Assembly (NCBI GenBank): GCA_964019155.1
Contig: OZ025243.1
Coordinates: 32,911,028 to 32,975,027, forward strand
Direction of reading: 5' to 3'
DNA length: 64,000 nt
From: Osedax fenrisi
Lineage: Eukaryota; Annelida; Polychaeta; Sabellida; Siboglinidae
Position 1 is the stretch's first letter, and the number at the start of each line of letters is the position of its first letter. Below are positions 1-11,939 of this stretch, piece after piece. The notes beneath the pieces were generated by a model, which saw nothing but the letters and a program-made list of their open reading frames with translations, did no database searches and was not told the DNA's origin. A program made the translations under genes and the position numbers.

Positions 1-219
1 TGTAAACATTTTTGTGGACATTTTTTTGAAATATTTTTTTATATTTTTCAACTAATCTTTGAAATATTATTATTTTAAGATATAATTAAAATATTATAAT
101 TATATAATAAATATATAAATATTATAAGATATAAATATTATACTTTTTAAAATATTTGTAGAAAATTTATAAAAAATATATTTTGTAGCAATACAGAAAT
201 ACAGAATCAGAAATAGCTA

Positions 220-2071
220 TAATTAATAAATAATAAATGGGCAACAACAATCAAAAATCAAAAATCTAGCAATGCAGGGTGCAGTTTGAGTTTTCGACAT
301 TTTTTAAGTAATATTTTGTAATATCGGAAATATGTGTTGTATTTTTAAAAATATTTTGTGAAATATTTTTGAAATATTTTTCCACTAATTTTTGAGATAT
401 TAATATTTGTATAAATTTGTTTGAATTTTAGCAACAATTTATGTTAGTGTATATGAAAAGCAGAATTTTGAATAGCCATAATTAATAAATAATAGATAGG
501 TAAACTATCAAACAACAAGTAAAGCAAAGTTGGGTACGGCAAGAAATTCCAAATAAGGAATAGTTATAATTAATAAATGATAGATAGACAAATAATAAAA
601 AAACGAGCAACGACGATTTGGAACTGTTTGGGTTCAGGTTTTCAACATATTTTGGATTATTTGAAATATCTGTTGTATTTTTTGAAATATTTTGTCACTA
701 ATTTTTTAAATATTAAAAAAAATATGTTTCCACATTTGTTTGTATTTTAGATAAACTTTATTTAATTGTATATACTAGAAATGTAGGATCAGAAATAGCT
801 CTAATTAATAAATAATAAATAGGCAAATAATCAAAAACCGATAAATATCGAGTCGGATACTGTTTGGATTTGGGTTTAGGTTTGAGTTTTCGACATTTTT
901 TTAAAACATATTTTATAATATTTTAAATATTTTTTGTATTTTTTAGCAATTATATATTTTAGAATAATCAGGAATAGCTATAATTAATAAAAATAGTCAA
1001 ACAATCAAAAACCTAGCAACGCCGGGTAGGGTATGGCTACTAATATGTTGAAATATTTTTTATATTTAAAAAATATTTTTAGACACTTTTTAAAAATATA
1101 TTTTATAATATTTTAAATTATTTTTTGTATTTTTACAAAATATTTTACGAATAAATCTAAAAAAGAACAACGCTAGATATACATCGGATACAGTTAGATT
1201 TATTAAATATTAGTTAGAAGACTAACAATTAAAGATTAGCTATGCATAATTAGGAATAGCTATAATTAATAATTGATAGGCAAATAATTAAAAACCGAGA
1301 AACGTCGTGTTGGGTAAGGCAAAAAATTTAAAATCAGGAATTGTTATAATTAATAAATAATAGATAGGAAAACAATCAAAAACCTAGCAACGCCGTGTCA
1401 GGACGGTGTGGGTTTTGGTTTTAGACATTTTTTTAAAACATATTTTATAATAATTGAAATATTAGTTGTTATATATTATTAGAATTAGTAATAGCTATAA
1501 TTAATAAATAATAATTGGCAAAAAATCAAAAACCGAGCAACGCCAGGTCGGGTACGGTTTGGGTTTAGGTTTGGGTTTTCGACATCTTTTTAAAACATAT
1601 TTTGTAATATTCAAAATATTTATTGTATTTTTTAATATATTTTTTGAAATATTTTTCTACTAATTTTTTAATTATTAAAATATTTTTCTACATTTGTTTG
1701 TATTTCAGCTAACATTTATTTAATTGTATATATAACAATGAAGAATCAGGAACAGCTATAATTAATAAATAATAGATAGGCAAACAATCAATATCCGAGC
1801 AACGCCGGTTTGGGTACGGTTTGGGTTTAAGTTTGGGTTTTAGACATTTTTTAAAACATATTTTGTAATATTTGTTGCATTTTTTAATATATTTCCACTA
1901 ATTTTTTAAATATTTTTCTATATTTTGTTTGTATTTTAGCTAACATTTATTTTATTGTATATATAGCAATGCATAATCATGAATAGGTATATAATATATC
2001 TATAATTAATAAATAATAGATAATAGGCAAATATTCAAAAACCGAGCAACGCCGGGTCGGGTACGGCTAGT
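220..2071 (+). mobile_element. Helitron-like 3' end preceded by ~250-bp repeat array
   Basis: Degenerate repeats run to 2071. Each unit carries a taattaataaataatag stretch (near 222, 480, 803, 1263, 1500, 1760, 2004), a GC-richer gagcaacgccgggtcggg core (clear at 1535, 1797, 2044) and a t-rich tttgggtttaggtttgggtt stretch. The last three cores are spaced 262 and 247 bp. The final core ends in ggctag followed by T at 2067-2071, the CTRR/T signature of Helitron 3' ends, with a short possible stem gccg/cggc (2051-2054 with 2064-2067). No Rep/helicase coding is visible, so any element is non-autonomous or truncated, and the 5' end is not identified. Assignment rests on the terminus only. Confidence 0.45.
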
Positions 2072-2078
2072 ATATATA

Positions 2079-3272
2079 TATATGTAGATCATCTACATAA
2101 ATATGGTAGTGAATATTAGGATATTTGCGAAATAATTATTTTATAGGAAGAATATAAATAATGAACAATATAGGACAAATAACATAGCCCTAATATGGAA
2201 AACCATGTTAACATAATAAGGAGATAACGATTACGAAGATTTAATTTTCAGCGAAGAGGTTCTAAATGAAATAAAATAAATAAACCAACTGATGACTTGA
2301 CCGTGTATACCAATTTTATTAATTTGTATGTTGAAAGTAAATAATATTGTGATTGAGAATATCACTAGTTATATCACTAGTGAAATCAATAGTTTACTTA
2401 TCATTGAGTTATCTTATTATTAGGGGCGCTTGGAAGATTTTGTATGTTGGGGGACCAACCAATCAAAATAAATGTTTTGGTAAAAGTGGGAGGAGGGACC
2501 TACACATAGGAGGTCCCCCTAGATTTTAAAGTGGGGGGACATATCCCCCATCCCCCTTGTTGCAGCGCCCCTACTTATTATACAATTAGTATACAATAAC
2601 TTAAATTATTATACGTTTAATAATTATAATAGCTTAATAATAATTGTCATATACAGGATCCTATCATCGGAAGTAATTAAGTAATTTTTGAAAAATAATT
2701 TATTAGTAGGTATACCTACTATAAACCTATATGTTTATATATGAAGATATTATGTGCCATGGGTACATACTATATAATGAAGACATTATGTACAAGAGGT
2801 ACATATCATCTACATAACTCGATGTAGATTATATGCTGATATTGTGTGCCACGGGTACATAATTTAATGAAGAAAGTATGTACCAACTTTACATATCATC
2901 TACATAACTATATGTAGATTATATGTTGATATTATGTGCCACGGGTATATAATATATAATGAAGAAATTATGTACCAACTTTACATATCATCTACATAAC
3001 TATATGTAGATTATATGTTGATATTGTGTGCCACGGGTACATAATATATAATGAAGAAATTATGTACCAAGTGTACATATCATCTACATAACTCTATGTA
3101 GATTATATGCTGATATTGTGTGCCACGGGTACATCATTTTATTATGTACATGATATACGTAGAAACTACATATAAAATACATATATCATAAACATAGTAA
3201 ATATTATGTAGATAAACTATGTAGATACAGCGAAAATTGTTTGTAGGGCAGTAGTTCGCTACATCTTCTGAG
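2079..3272. repeat. 91-bp minisatellite region with internal hairpins
   Basis: Five units carry the marker gtgccacgggtacata, starting at 2754, 2846, 2936, 3028 and 3120 (spacing 92, 90, 92, 92). Every unit holds an inverted pair atctacata...tatgtagat, so each can fold. The same palindrome (tatgtagatcatctacata) also sits at about 2081-2099, and tatgtagat recurs at 3200-3215, suggesting one element interrupted by the hAT MITE at 2421. The right end (gttcgctacatcttctga, about 3250-3272) is followed by (TA)n. Confidence 0.6.
2421..2573. mobile_element. hAT-type MITE, 153 bp
   Basis: Terminal inverted repeats taggggcgct (2421-2430) and agcgccccta (2564-2573) are perfect over 10 bp. They are flanked by identical 8-bp direct repeats cttattat at 2413-2420 and 2574-2581. 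An 8-bp target duplication with a TAGGGGCG-like terminus is the hAT pattern. The interior is G-rich then C-rich and has no ORF, so the element would have moved with a transposase supplied elsewhere. Perfect TIR and TSD suggest a fairly recent insertion. Confidence 0.85.

Positions 3273-3273
<1 letters not shown>

Positions 3274-3322
<49 letters not shown>
3274..3322. repeat. (TA)n microsatellite, then GT-rich tract
   Basis: Uninterrupted TA dinucleotides, followed by gtgtgtgtgtatgtatgcg. It sits directly after a dispersed-repeat end that is also found at about 34375. Confidence 0.9.
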
Positions 3323-3334
<12 letters not shown>

Positions 3335-3886
3335 ATGTATGCGTTTGTATGTGTAATTATAATTATAATATGTTATGTAAACACTTACATATATAAAACA
3401 TATATAAAAAGTATATAGACAATGTAAAAAAATAAGCAGAAATACAGTTGCTATTATAATAATAATAAAATAATAATATATAGTTTATTAGGTAAACAAA
3501 AAATAAATATATAAACAAAAATAATAAAGAAAAAATAGATAAAAATTGAAACCCAAAACGTCATGGTACAAAAATTAACAATAGGTTTATAATTAATAAA
3601 AAAAACGCCTTGGTTTATGCATGCCGAACATAAGATATATGAATATTATATGCAAATATGAGCATATTATATGAATTAAAATGAAAACAACATAAAAGAA
3701 AATCAGAACTCTCATCTCCACCATAAAGATAACACCGATTAAGATCGGAGGTCTCGGGTTAGAGGTTGGATAACCCATATGAGGTGGATCAGGCCCCAAG
3801 GGTTGGTCATTCCCTTAATGTAGTGGTGTTGACATATCCTGACATCAAAACCAGCATAATCAATACAGTTAATTAGATAATTCTGT
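3323..3886. other. Gene-free; probable 3' side of the CR1-like LINE
   Basis: AT-rich, with a GC-richer patch at 3720-3850 just downstream (on minus) of LINE ORF2, probably its 3' untranslated region. No terminal microsatellite of the LINE could be fixed. The small open frame at 3593-3799 has no recognisable motif. Confidence 0.4.
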
Positions 3887-6679
3887 TCATCTAATTATAC
3901 TACGAATCATTAAGGCTTTAAAAGAAGAAACAGTTTCACATTGTAATATCAGATCGGGTAGTTTGTTCCAATCTGAAGATATTCTATTACCAAAGTAGTT
4001 GAATAGTGGTTTGGTCCTTGATTTCATTCTCCTTATCTTTATTGACGGGCCCCTGCTAGATGATACGTATGTACTCATAATGTCCGACACCGGCACATCA
4101 ACGAATCATTTGATGAGTTTATAAGCCAGAGTAAGATCGGCAATAGTTCTGCGTTGGGAGAGTGAATGTAAATTTAAGAAATTTAATCGATCAGAATAAT
4201 TTAAATATGATAAATTACAACGATAAAATAATTTTTTAGTAAAATTTCTTTGCACTTTTTCAAGTAAGTCATTATACCCAATATAGTTAGAATGAGGATT
4301 CCATACAGAAAAACCATACTCTAGAATTGGTCGTATATATGTTAAGTATGCACATACTAAAGGAGAGTACTGGTTAGTTATGAAAGATCTAAATATCATA
4401 TTCGATATTCTATATGCTTTAGAACATATTTCAGATATATGAGTATAAATTTTTAGATTATCTGTGAATATTATACCAAGATCTTTATAATATGTACAAT
4501 ATTTTAATAAATTATCATTAAGATAATAATTTGATTTGTTGATACAATTACCAATACGCATAACTTTACATTTGGACGTTGCTAGTTCAAGTTGCCAAGT
4601 TGACATCCATTTATCAATATTGGCAAGTGTTAGTTGAAGACGTATATCATCAGATGACTGTAGAATATGGCCAATGTTTGCATAATCAGCAAATAGACAG
4701 GTATATGAAGGTTTCTCCACACAGTCGGGAAGGTCATTAATGTATATTAGAAATAAAATTGGTCCTAATACAGAACCTTGTGGAACACCTGAAATTACCT
4801 TTTGGGGTTTAGACATATTGTTATCAATTTTAACGCTTTGAATTCTGTTAAATAGGTAAGATTTAATCCATTTCAGGACATCTCCTTGTATACCAATATT
4901 AAATAGTTTATGGAGTAATAATTTATGCGATACCTTGTCAAAGGCCTTAGCCATATCAATATAGATAATATCCGAAGATTTAGAGTTATCTTTAGCTTTA
5001 AATATGTCTCGATAAAATTTTAATAACTGAAGATCAGTTGATCTACCCGAAAGAAAACCGTATTGATTATCATTAATTAGATTATTATCTCGAAGGAAGT
5101 AAATTAAATGGTTAGATAGAATTTTTTCAAAGAGTATCAAATAACTCGGTAAGATACTAATTGGTCTATAATTTTCAGCTAGTGTTGGGTCACCTTTCTT
5201 ATATATAGGTGTAATGTAGGAATGTTTCCATAAATCTGGGCAATAGCCTTCCTTAAGGAAACGACTATAAATTATGGATAAAGGTTCACATAACTCAAAT
5301 GAGAGAATTGTTAATACCCCTTTCGGTAGACCATCTGAAGAATTATTAAACTTGTTAGGTAAAAAACAAAGAAATGTTCTAATAGTGTCAGGTGATAAAG
5401 GAAATGATTCAAATGTGTTTTTAAAAATTATGGATGGTATATTCGGTACAGGTGATGTATTATTATTAAATACAGAATTAAACTGTAAGGATAAACATTC
5501 CAGAATATCAGAGTGATTTGTTATAATAGAACCATCTGAGTTTGATCTGAGAACAGACAAAGGTTTATTCGACTTAAGTTTGGAATTGATATATTTAAAA
5601 AAAGAAGATTTATCATTAGAATTAAGAGCATGTTCTTCAGTTTTTATATTATAAAGTTTAATTTCTGAATAAAGTTTAAATTGCAAACTCCGCCATTTTA
5701 CATAATAAGATGGGATAGATTTAGATAAACTATGACACTTTTTACATTTATTGATTAGTTTTTTGATATGTAGGGGGTGTATAAACTGAACCCTTTTAGT
5801 AACGGGTGTAAATTTTGAAATTATACAATTTACGGTAGAAATAAATATATCAAGTAAAGAGGAACAATTTATTTAATAATTTAACACTACTGGCCAGTCA
5901 ATTGTAGACAGTTCCAATTTTATTAGATCAAAATTAGCCTTGTTAAAATTTAATTTAGGTACAATTGTTTTACAGTTATAATTACTACTAATTTTATTAT
6001 AGATAATTGATGATGATATTGCTAAATGGTCACTTATAAAGTTATGATATTCTAAAGGATTAATTGCTTGGATATTAGATAAAATCATTTTATTATTAGT
6101 AAGTATAATATCTAATAAATTGAATTGACGAGTATTGAAATTAACAAGTTGGTTTAAGGCATATTTTTGTGAGAAATTTAAAAAATATTTGTCAATTGTT
6201 GTTTGAGACGTACGATTAAACCAATCAATTCTCGGGAGATTTAGGTCTCCATAAAAAATAGTTGATTCCGGAGTATCAATAATCCTAGACACTAAATTAC
6301 ATACTAATATTGTATTCTCGTAGTTCATTGATGGCGGTCTGTAGAAAATACATAATCTAAAATGTAATACATTGATACAGATTAATTCAAAAGTGTTATT
6401 AGGTAAATTAATTTGATAAGTATTATAATGCATATTTACATAAACAAGAATTACACCACCATGGGTATTAGTATTCCTATCTAAGCGGTATAACGTATAT
6501 TTGTCATTAGGATTTAATAATGAATTGAATATATTTTTATTCAGCCAGGTTTCTGTAAATATTAGGATATCATAAATATTACTATTAAGGAGGGATATGA
6601 GCATTGGTAGCTTGTTGCATATACTACGTGCATTACAATAGTAAACCTTAATAAATAACGATTCTGTACAGGGTTTTAG
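3887..6679 (-). pseudogene. LINE ORF2: endonuclease plus reverse transcriptase, two internal stops
   Basis: Enzyme for target-primed reverse transcription: the endonuclease nicks DNA and the RT copies the element RNA. Endonuclease (about 6679-5900) shows YYCNARSICNKLPML, ILIFTETWLN, a YRPPS block, FYGDLNLPRIDW and a terminal SDHLAI motif. RT (about 5400-4300) shows ENYRPISILPSY, FLSGRSTD, IDMAKAFDKVSH, GVPQGSVLGPILFLIYINDL and the polymerase box FADYAN. A C-terminal FGNRISSDWNKLP block lies at 3890-4100. All pieces share one frame, interrupted only by TAA 5873-5875 and TGA 4106-4108. The linker between the EN and RT open stretches is readable (CKKCHS near 5735). The second catalytic Asp of FADD is Tyr (TAT, 4682-4684). 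The first ATG (6602-6604) lies downstream of the catalytic Asn block. Confidence 0.88.
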
Positions 6680-7482
6680 TCAATTATTATTACTAGAAGT
6701 GAACGAATTTTTCCATTTGGAAAATCCTGCTTCTGAATATTTAACTTCACAATCCCAATTAATAGTTGTTTTATCATTATTAATAGTAAATGATCTAAGT
6801 TCATATTCAAGATTTCGATTATTAAAAACACATTTTATATTTCCGGGTATAGTTTTGGCACCGGCAATTAGAATTCTATGAGTAAGTCTATCCTCAAAAC
6901 TTTGATCAGGTCTAATAAAAACTTTCGGGTATTTTTTATATTTATCAACTTTATTCGAAAAGTTTTTCATTATTGATTTAACTGTATGAATACTATTAGA
7001 TATCGAAAGTTTATGAATAGATATATTATCAGAATTGATTTTAGCAAATTATCTGTGGATTCCTCTAACAGACCAAAAATAACACAAGTTTTATTATACC
7101 TATCAGAAATGGCCATTTGTTTAGTTATTGATTTTGCAAGATCTTTACTATTAAGTGCTTCAGCGTATGATTTCACAGATGATAGACTAGTTATATCAGT
7201 TTTTAATGATTGGATTAGCTTAGCATTACTCTGAATCATGTCAATACATTTATCAATACCCTTATTTTGATTAGGTGACATAGTACATTGTTTACAAGTA
7301 AAATTAAAAAAAGGTGAATTAAACATCTCAATTAAATATTTCGGAGGAGAAATATTATTTGGACATTTAGATTTAGTTAACTTAGCATCATGAAAGCATA
7401 CATAGTGTAATCTATTGTTACATGTAATGCAACTAACATAATTATCAGCACAATTTGTGGTACAATTCAGGCAAAATGACAT
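6680..7482 (-). pseudogene. LINE ORF1, PHD-type zinc finger protein, frameshifted
   Basis: ORF1 of the LINE, presumably an RNA-binding chaperone. The chosen start is the ATG at 7480-7482, giving MSFCLNCTTNC; an upstream in-frame ATG-like start at 7548 adds residues without motif. Residues ~4-60 hold regularly spaced Cys and His (CLNC, CITC, HYVC, CKQC), a PHD/RING-like finger as in CR1-group ORF1s. A coiled-coil-like stretch and a conserved-looking KTCVIFGLLEE follow. The frame then breaks near 7048, where a one-base deletion (or -1 shift) is needed to continue into 6680-6970. That continuation carries KVFIRPDQSFEDR and NWDCEVKYSEAGF, typical of the ORF1 C-terminus. It ends at TGA 6680-6682, next to ORF2 in the same frame. 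Confidence 0.75.
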
Positions 7483-7649
7483 TGTAATAGAAAATAATAT
7501 GGTTCTATAATAATTATATATTGAATTCAATGCATGTACATTGTACACCTATAAATATATTTATATATACATATATAAATGTACTAACATACAAGAATAT
7601 ATGGATTTATATGTACTATATGTTGATAAATAAGAATAATAGAATAATG

Positions 7650-7687
<38 letters not shown>

Positions 7688-8555
7688 AATAGTTATTTAA
7701 TAGTATGTAATAATAGAATATATAAGAATTAAACTATATAGAATTTATAAATAATTAACATTTATAAATATGCATATAATACAATTTATTTGAATACCTA
7801 TATATGTATTATAAAATAGGCCTACAAGTAATTTATAATGAGAATTGAATTAAAGATATATTATGCAATTAATACCAAATACCAAATAAACTAAATACCA
7901 AATAAACTAAATACCAAATAAATAAATAAACTAAATATAATTTTAAATATAATATAATATATTATGTCATTATATATATATATATATAAACACACATAAA
8001 TAAATAAATACACTATGTATGAATTAACAATCTATGCAATTAATATGAATGACTAATGATTATAACAAAAATTAAATGTTATGCATCAATGATTTCAATA
8101 ATAATAAAATCAATATTACTTAATTGTACATTTATAGGTTAATAATATTGTTAAATATATAAATAATAAGTGTATTGTATGTAGTATATGTTTGTAAACA
8201 ATATAGTACAATAATATTATATAATAAACTTATCTTAAAGTTGATAATTGACGATTTATATTAAAAAATATAAATGAATGTCAGTATAATTGAACCAGGA
8301 AGTGAAAAAGAGTATATATAAGATATTATATTTATATATAAGATATTGATGAGTAATATATATATATATATATATATAATAAAAAGATAATATTAAATAA
8401 ATAAATAATAATAACAAAATAATAAATAAAAGTTAAAATATAAAATATACATACGTGGTAGCATTGTATATTTAATATACAAGGCATAGTGAAATACACA
8501 TGTGTATTTATTTTATACGTATATTATATTATATCTATATAGATGTTACTCGTTC
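7483..8555. other. AT-rich, gene-free; includes likely LINE 5' UTR
   Basis: Contains (TA)n tracts (about 7653-7684, 7973-7988, 8350-8378) and short aaataccaaataaact direct repeats (7875-7925). No coding potential seen on either strand. Confidence 0.5.
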
Positions 8556-8940
8556 AGAATATTTTGTAATCTGAAATAGAGCGTAACGGTTGTATGTGAT
8601 TGACACCTAAGTACCGCCCATCTACCTACTAACCGTATCGTGATGATTATGCACATCTCCTAACGTACATTTAACATTCAAATGATGGCCGTAATTAATA
8701 GCCATATTTAATTAAACATCAAGCATACTTGATAACCACGGTATATCCCATCGATGGGCATCACTAATGCTGGTATGTGTGGTCATCAGTGATGGCTAGT
8801 TAATATCATGTTGATGATTATCATTCAAAACGCTACTTACTGGGGTAGCATTGACTCTATGCATAAAACGGGTTTCACATTACCGATTTGCGAGCCACGA
8901 GTTTAGCGATAAGGGGCGTGTGCGCGATATCTCTGTTAAT
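8556..8940. other. GC-richer island of unknown nature
   Basis: About 380 bp clearly richer in G+C than the flanks. Contains gagcgtaacggttgtatg, accgcccatctacctact, catcactaatgctggtatg...cagtgatgg (a 7-bp stem) and gcgataaggggcgtgtgcgc. No ORF, tRNA arm or terminal repeat recognised. It could be a LINE 5' UTR/promoter, an exon of a host gene or an older repeat. Confidence 0.3.
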
Positions 8941-10300
8941 ATATAACATTGTTTATTTCTATTAAAAAACAGTTGCACATTAATAAATATATAGAATCCA
9001 TTGTACTTTTATCACGATAGATGGCTATAGTTTATAATTAAATAATAATTTATAAACATATGGTAATTTTAACTTTAATTTAATTTGTATATACATACAA
9101 TTATTGCTACTTAAGTTATTCTATAATTTAAAATAATCATTAAGGCTATAATAAAAGAGAGAGCTAGATAGAGATAGTAGTATAATTTTGTATCGGTAGA
9201 TTTAATTAGATAATATATAATGATTATAATAATAACCAGAGATAACGGAGATTTATAAATTTCTTAAGAATGGATATACTATATGAATAATGCTAGAGAG
9301 AAATGTCTCTATAGCACTATAACTATATGATATATTATAGTATATCATATAGGATGTATATTTCCAATAGCTTTATAGATTTATTCCAATTGTATCAAAG
9401 TAATATACAATATTGATAAAGGATATTTCAGTAAAAGATACACTAGTGGTAATATAATATAGGTTATAACATATAGCACGGGAAAAATATACAAGCTTAC
9501 ATTCCAAGAATGAATCATAATTTAGAATGGAATATCAACGCTATTGTAGTATCATATACACAATGTTATAAACAGAATATATGCAAGCATGTAACTAAAT
9601 GGTTAAACTAACTACCCATCATTCATATAATAATAGTATTTAATAAATACTATTTATATAGTATTAAATGAAATATTAACAAATTTTAAATTTGAAAATA
9701 TACATTTGATTATACAAATTACAAATATGGTACTATTTAAAGTTGATTGAATTATACTTATTATAATATAATTAATTAATCTCTATAACAATATTTCTAT
9801 ATTACTTATTTTGTATCTATTAATATGTATTTGAATACACTTAAATATTTATTTAAAAAAATAATAATAATATAGGTATTTTAATATGAACAAATTATAA
9901 CATTATTAAACTTTTAAAATTTTAACAACTTTAAATAACATTGATATGATATATTAGTTATATACACGATAGATTAATGATATTTTTATTATTTATTTAA
10001 ACCAATAATATAATTATCTAATTAAGCAATATAGTAATATATAAGAAAATAATAAAAGTTCAATAGAATCTTTTGGTTATAATAATACAAACAATATATA
10101 ACAATATCATATAAGAAATAAAACCTATATTAATAATTTATTGGATATAACAAACAAATGTATTAATAGATATATTCAAAATATAAATATTGTATATGAT
10201 CCATCTACTTCATTGATATCCAGTATTCAGAATCAGTTATATATCAATATATACACTAAATTTAAATAATATATAAAACATACAAACATGTTTAAGGGGC
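8941..10300. other. AT-rich gene-free stretch
   Basis: No coding or element signature seen. One 12-bp stem hairpin at about 9323-9352 (ctatatgatata/tatatcatatag). Confidence 0.5.
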
Positions 10301-10742
10301 CCCGAAACACCCTGATGTTGAAAATAAAATATTATTTTTTTAAATATTTTTTATATAATAATCATAATATTAGATTATTTCTCTTTAAAATGGTATATCG
10401 TACAGTGCATAAAAGTATTTAAAAGTGACATAAATAAGCATTTATAAATACGAGCTCGAAAAATAATTCATATAAATATGATATTTTTTTCTAATCTCGA
10501 TGAACACAAAATTCAAATAATTAGTTTACGTTTTTAATATAATTTCTATGAAATAATAACGAATTTGAATATTTTAAAAACTATAATAATAAGTATAGAT
10601 GTCGCTACATGTTTTAATATTTAAAATTGGTTAAATTTATGGCCAATGGGTTGTTAGAGCATTCAATTACGACGTTTATAAATAAATATATTTTCTTTTA
10701 TGATTTGATTTCGCTGCTACAAGTCACGTTTTAATTTGTATC

Positions 10743-11900
10743 ATGCCTCAAATTTCTAAAGGTGCTAGAAATGCACGGTTTAGGGAAATAGTAAATCAGG
10801 TTTATATATATATTATATTAAAAATAATATATAAATTATTATTATTTGTTAGGATATAACAAATTTAATTTGATAAAATATTATAATTTTCAAAGGCCAT
10901 TGAAAAAAAATAAAACGACATAATTGTCTTCAATTTATAACTAATTAAAATTATATAGCTATACTAATATACTATAACTATACTAATATTCAAATATGTA
11001 TAATATAATAAGATTATATAACTAATTTTGTATTACAATATTCTAATATAGTTATAATATCGTTATTTACTGATTATATACTACATATTTATAATATAAT
11101 TTTATTATATATGATATTTATCATTATTTATTATGTATTATTATATTATTTACTCATTATCTATGTTATTCTTTGAAAATAAAAGCTTCCTTATTGTCTG
11201 CAAACATTTTACAAATGTAATATTATATTTTAACATTCATAACATACATATATTATTTAAAAAAATACAAATATTGTATATAACATAGTATATATTCATG
11301 TACAAATTATACATAATATTTTAGAATGCGAGAGATAGCCTGCCTTCCTCTGAACTTCCTCTGCAACCTATGGAAGATATTGCACTAGTCGATATGGTTA
11401 GTTATATATTATATACCTACAATTAATACATGATGTATATATATATATTATATTTTCTACATTACTTTCTACACATATTTTACAAATTTACAATATATTT
11501 ATTTGTATATTCTAGTTATATATTACATACCTAAAATTAATACATGATATATATAAATATATATTATATATTTTCTACATTACTTTCTACACATATTTTA
11601 CAAATTTATAATATATGTATTTGTATATTCTAGTTATATATTACATACCTAAAATTCATACATGATATACATATATATATATATTATATATTTTCTACAT
11701 TACTTTCTACACATATTTTACAAATTTATAATATATGTATTTGTGTATTCTAGTTATATATTACATACCTAAAATTAATACATGATATACATATATATAT
11801 ATATTATATTTTCTACATTACTTTCTACACATATTTTACAAATTTATAATATATGTATTTGTGTATTCTAGTTATATATTACATACCTAAAATTCATACA

Positions 11901-11939
<39 letters not shown>

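Larger units (their letters stand above)
3887..7482 (-). mobile_element. CR1/Jockey-type LINE, two ORFs, nearly complete but inactivated
   Basis: Non-LTR retrotransposon in the order ORF1 (zinc finger protein), apurinic-like endonuclease, reverse transcriptase and C-terminal domain, all on minus. ORF2 is about 930 codons, the usual length for this group. The PHD-like finger in ORF1 and the endonuclease plus RT arrangement point to the CR1/Jockey assemblage; the exact clade needs a phylogeny. Defects: a one-base frameshift in ORF1 near 7048, in-frame stops at 5873-5875 and 4106-4108, and a mutated polymerase motif at 4682-4693. The 5' UTR probably extends past 7482. No target duplication was identified. 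Confidence 0.85.

Noticed and set aside
3593..3799. 68-residue open frame on minus
   Set aside because: Hydrophobic tail driven by AT content, no motif, lies in the probable LINE 3' UTR.
5274..5516. 80-residue plus-strand frame
   Set aside because: Antisense shadow of the LINE RT.
6986..7234. 82-residue plus-strand frame
   Set aside because: Antisense shadow of LINE ORF1.
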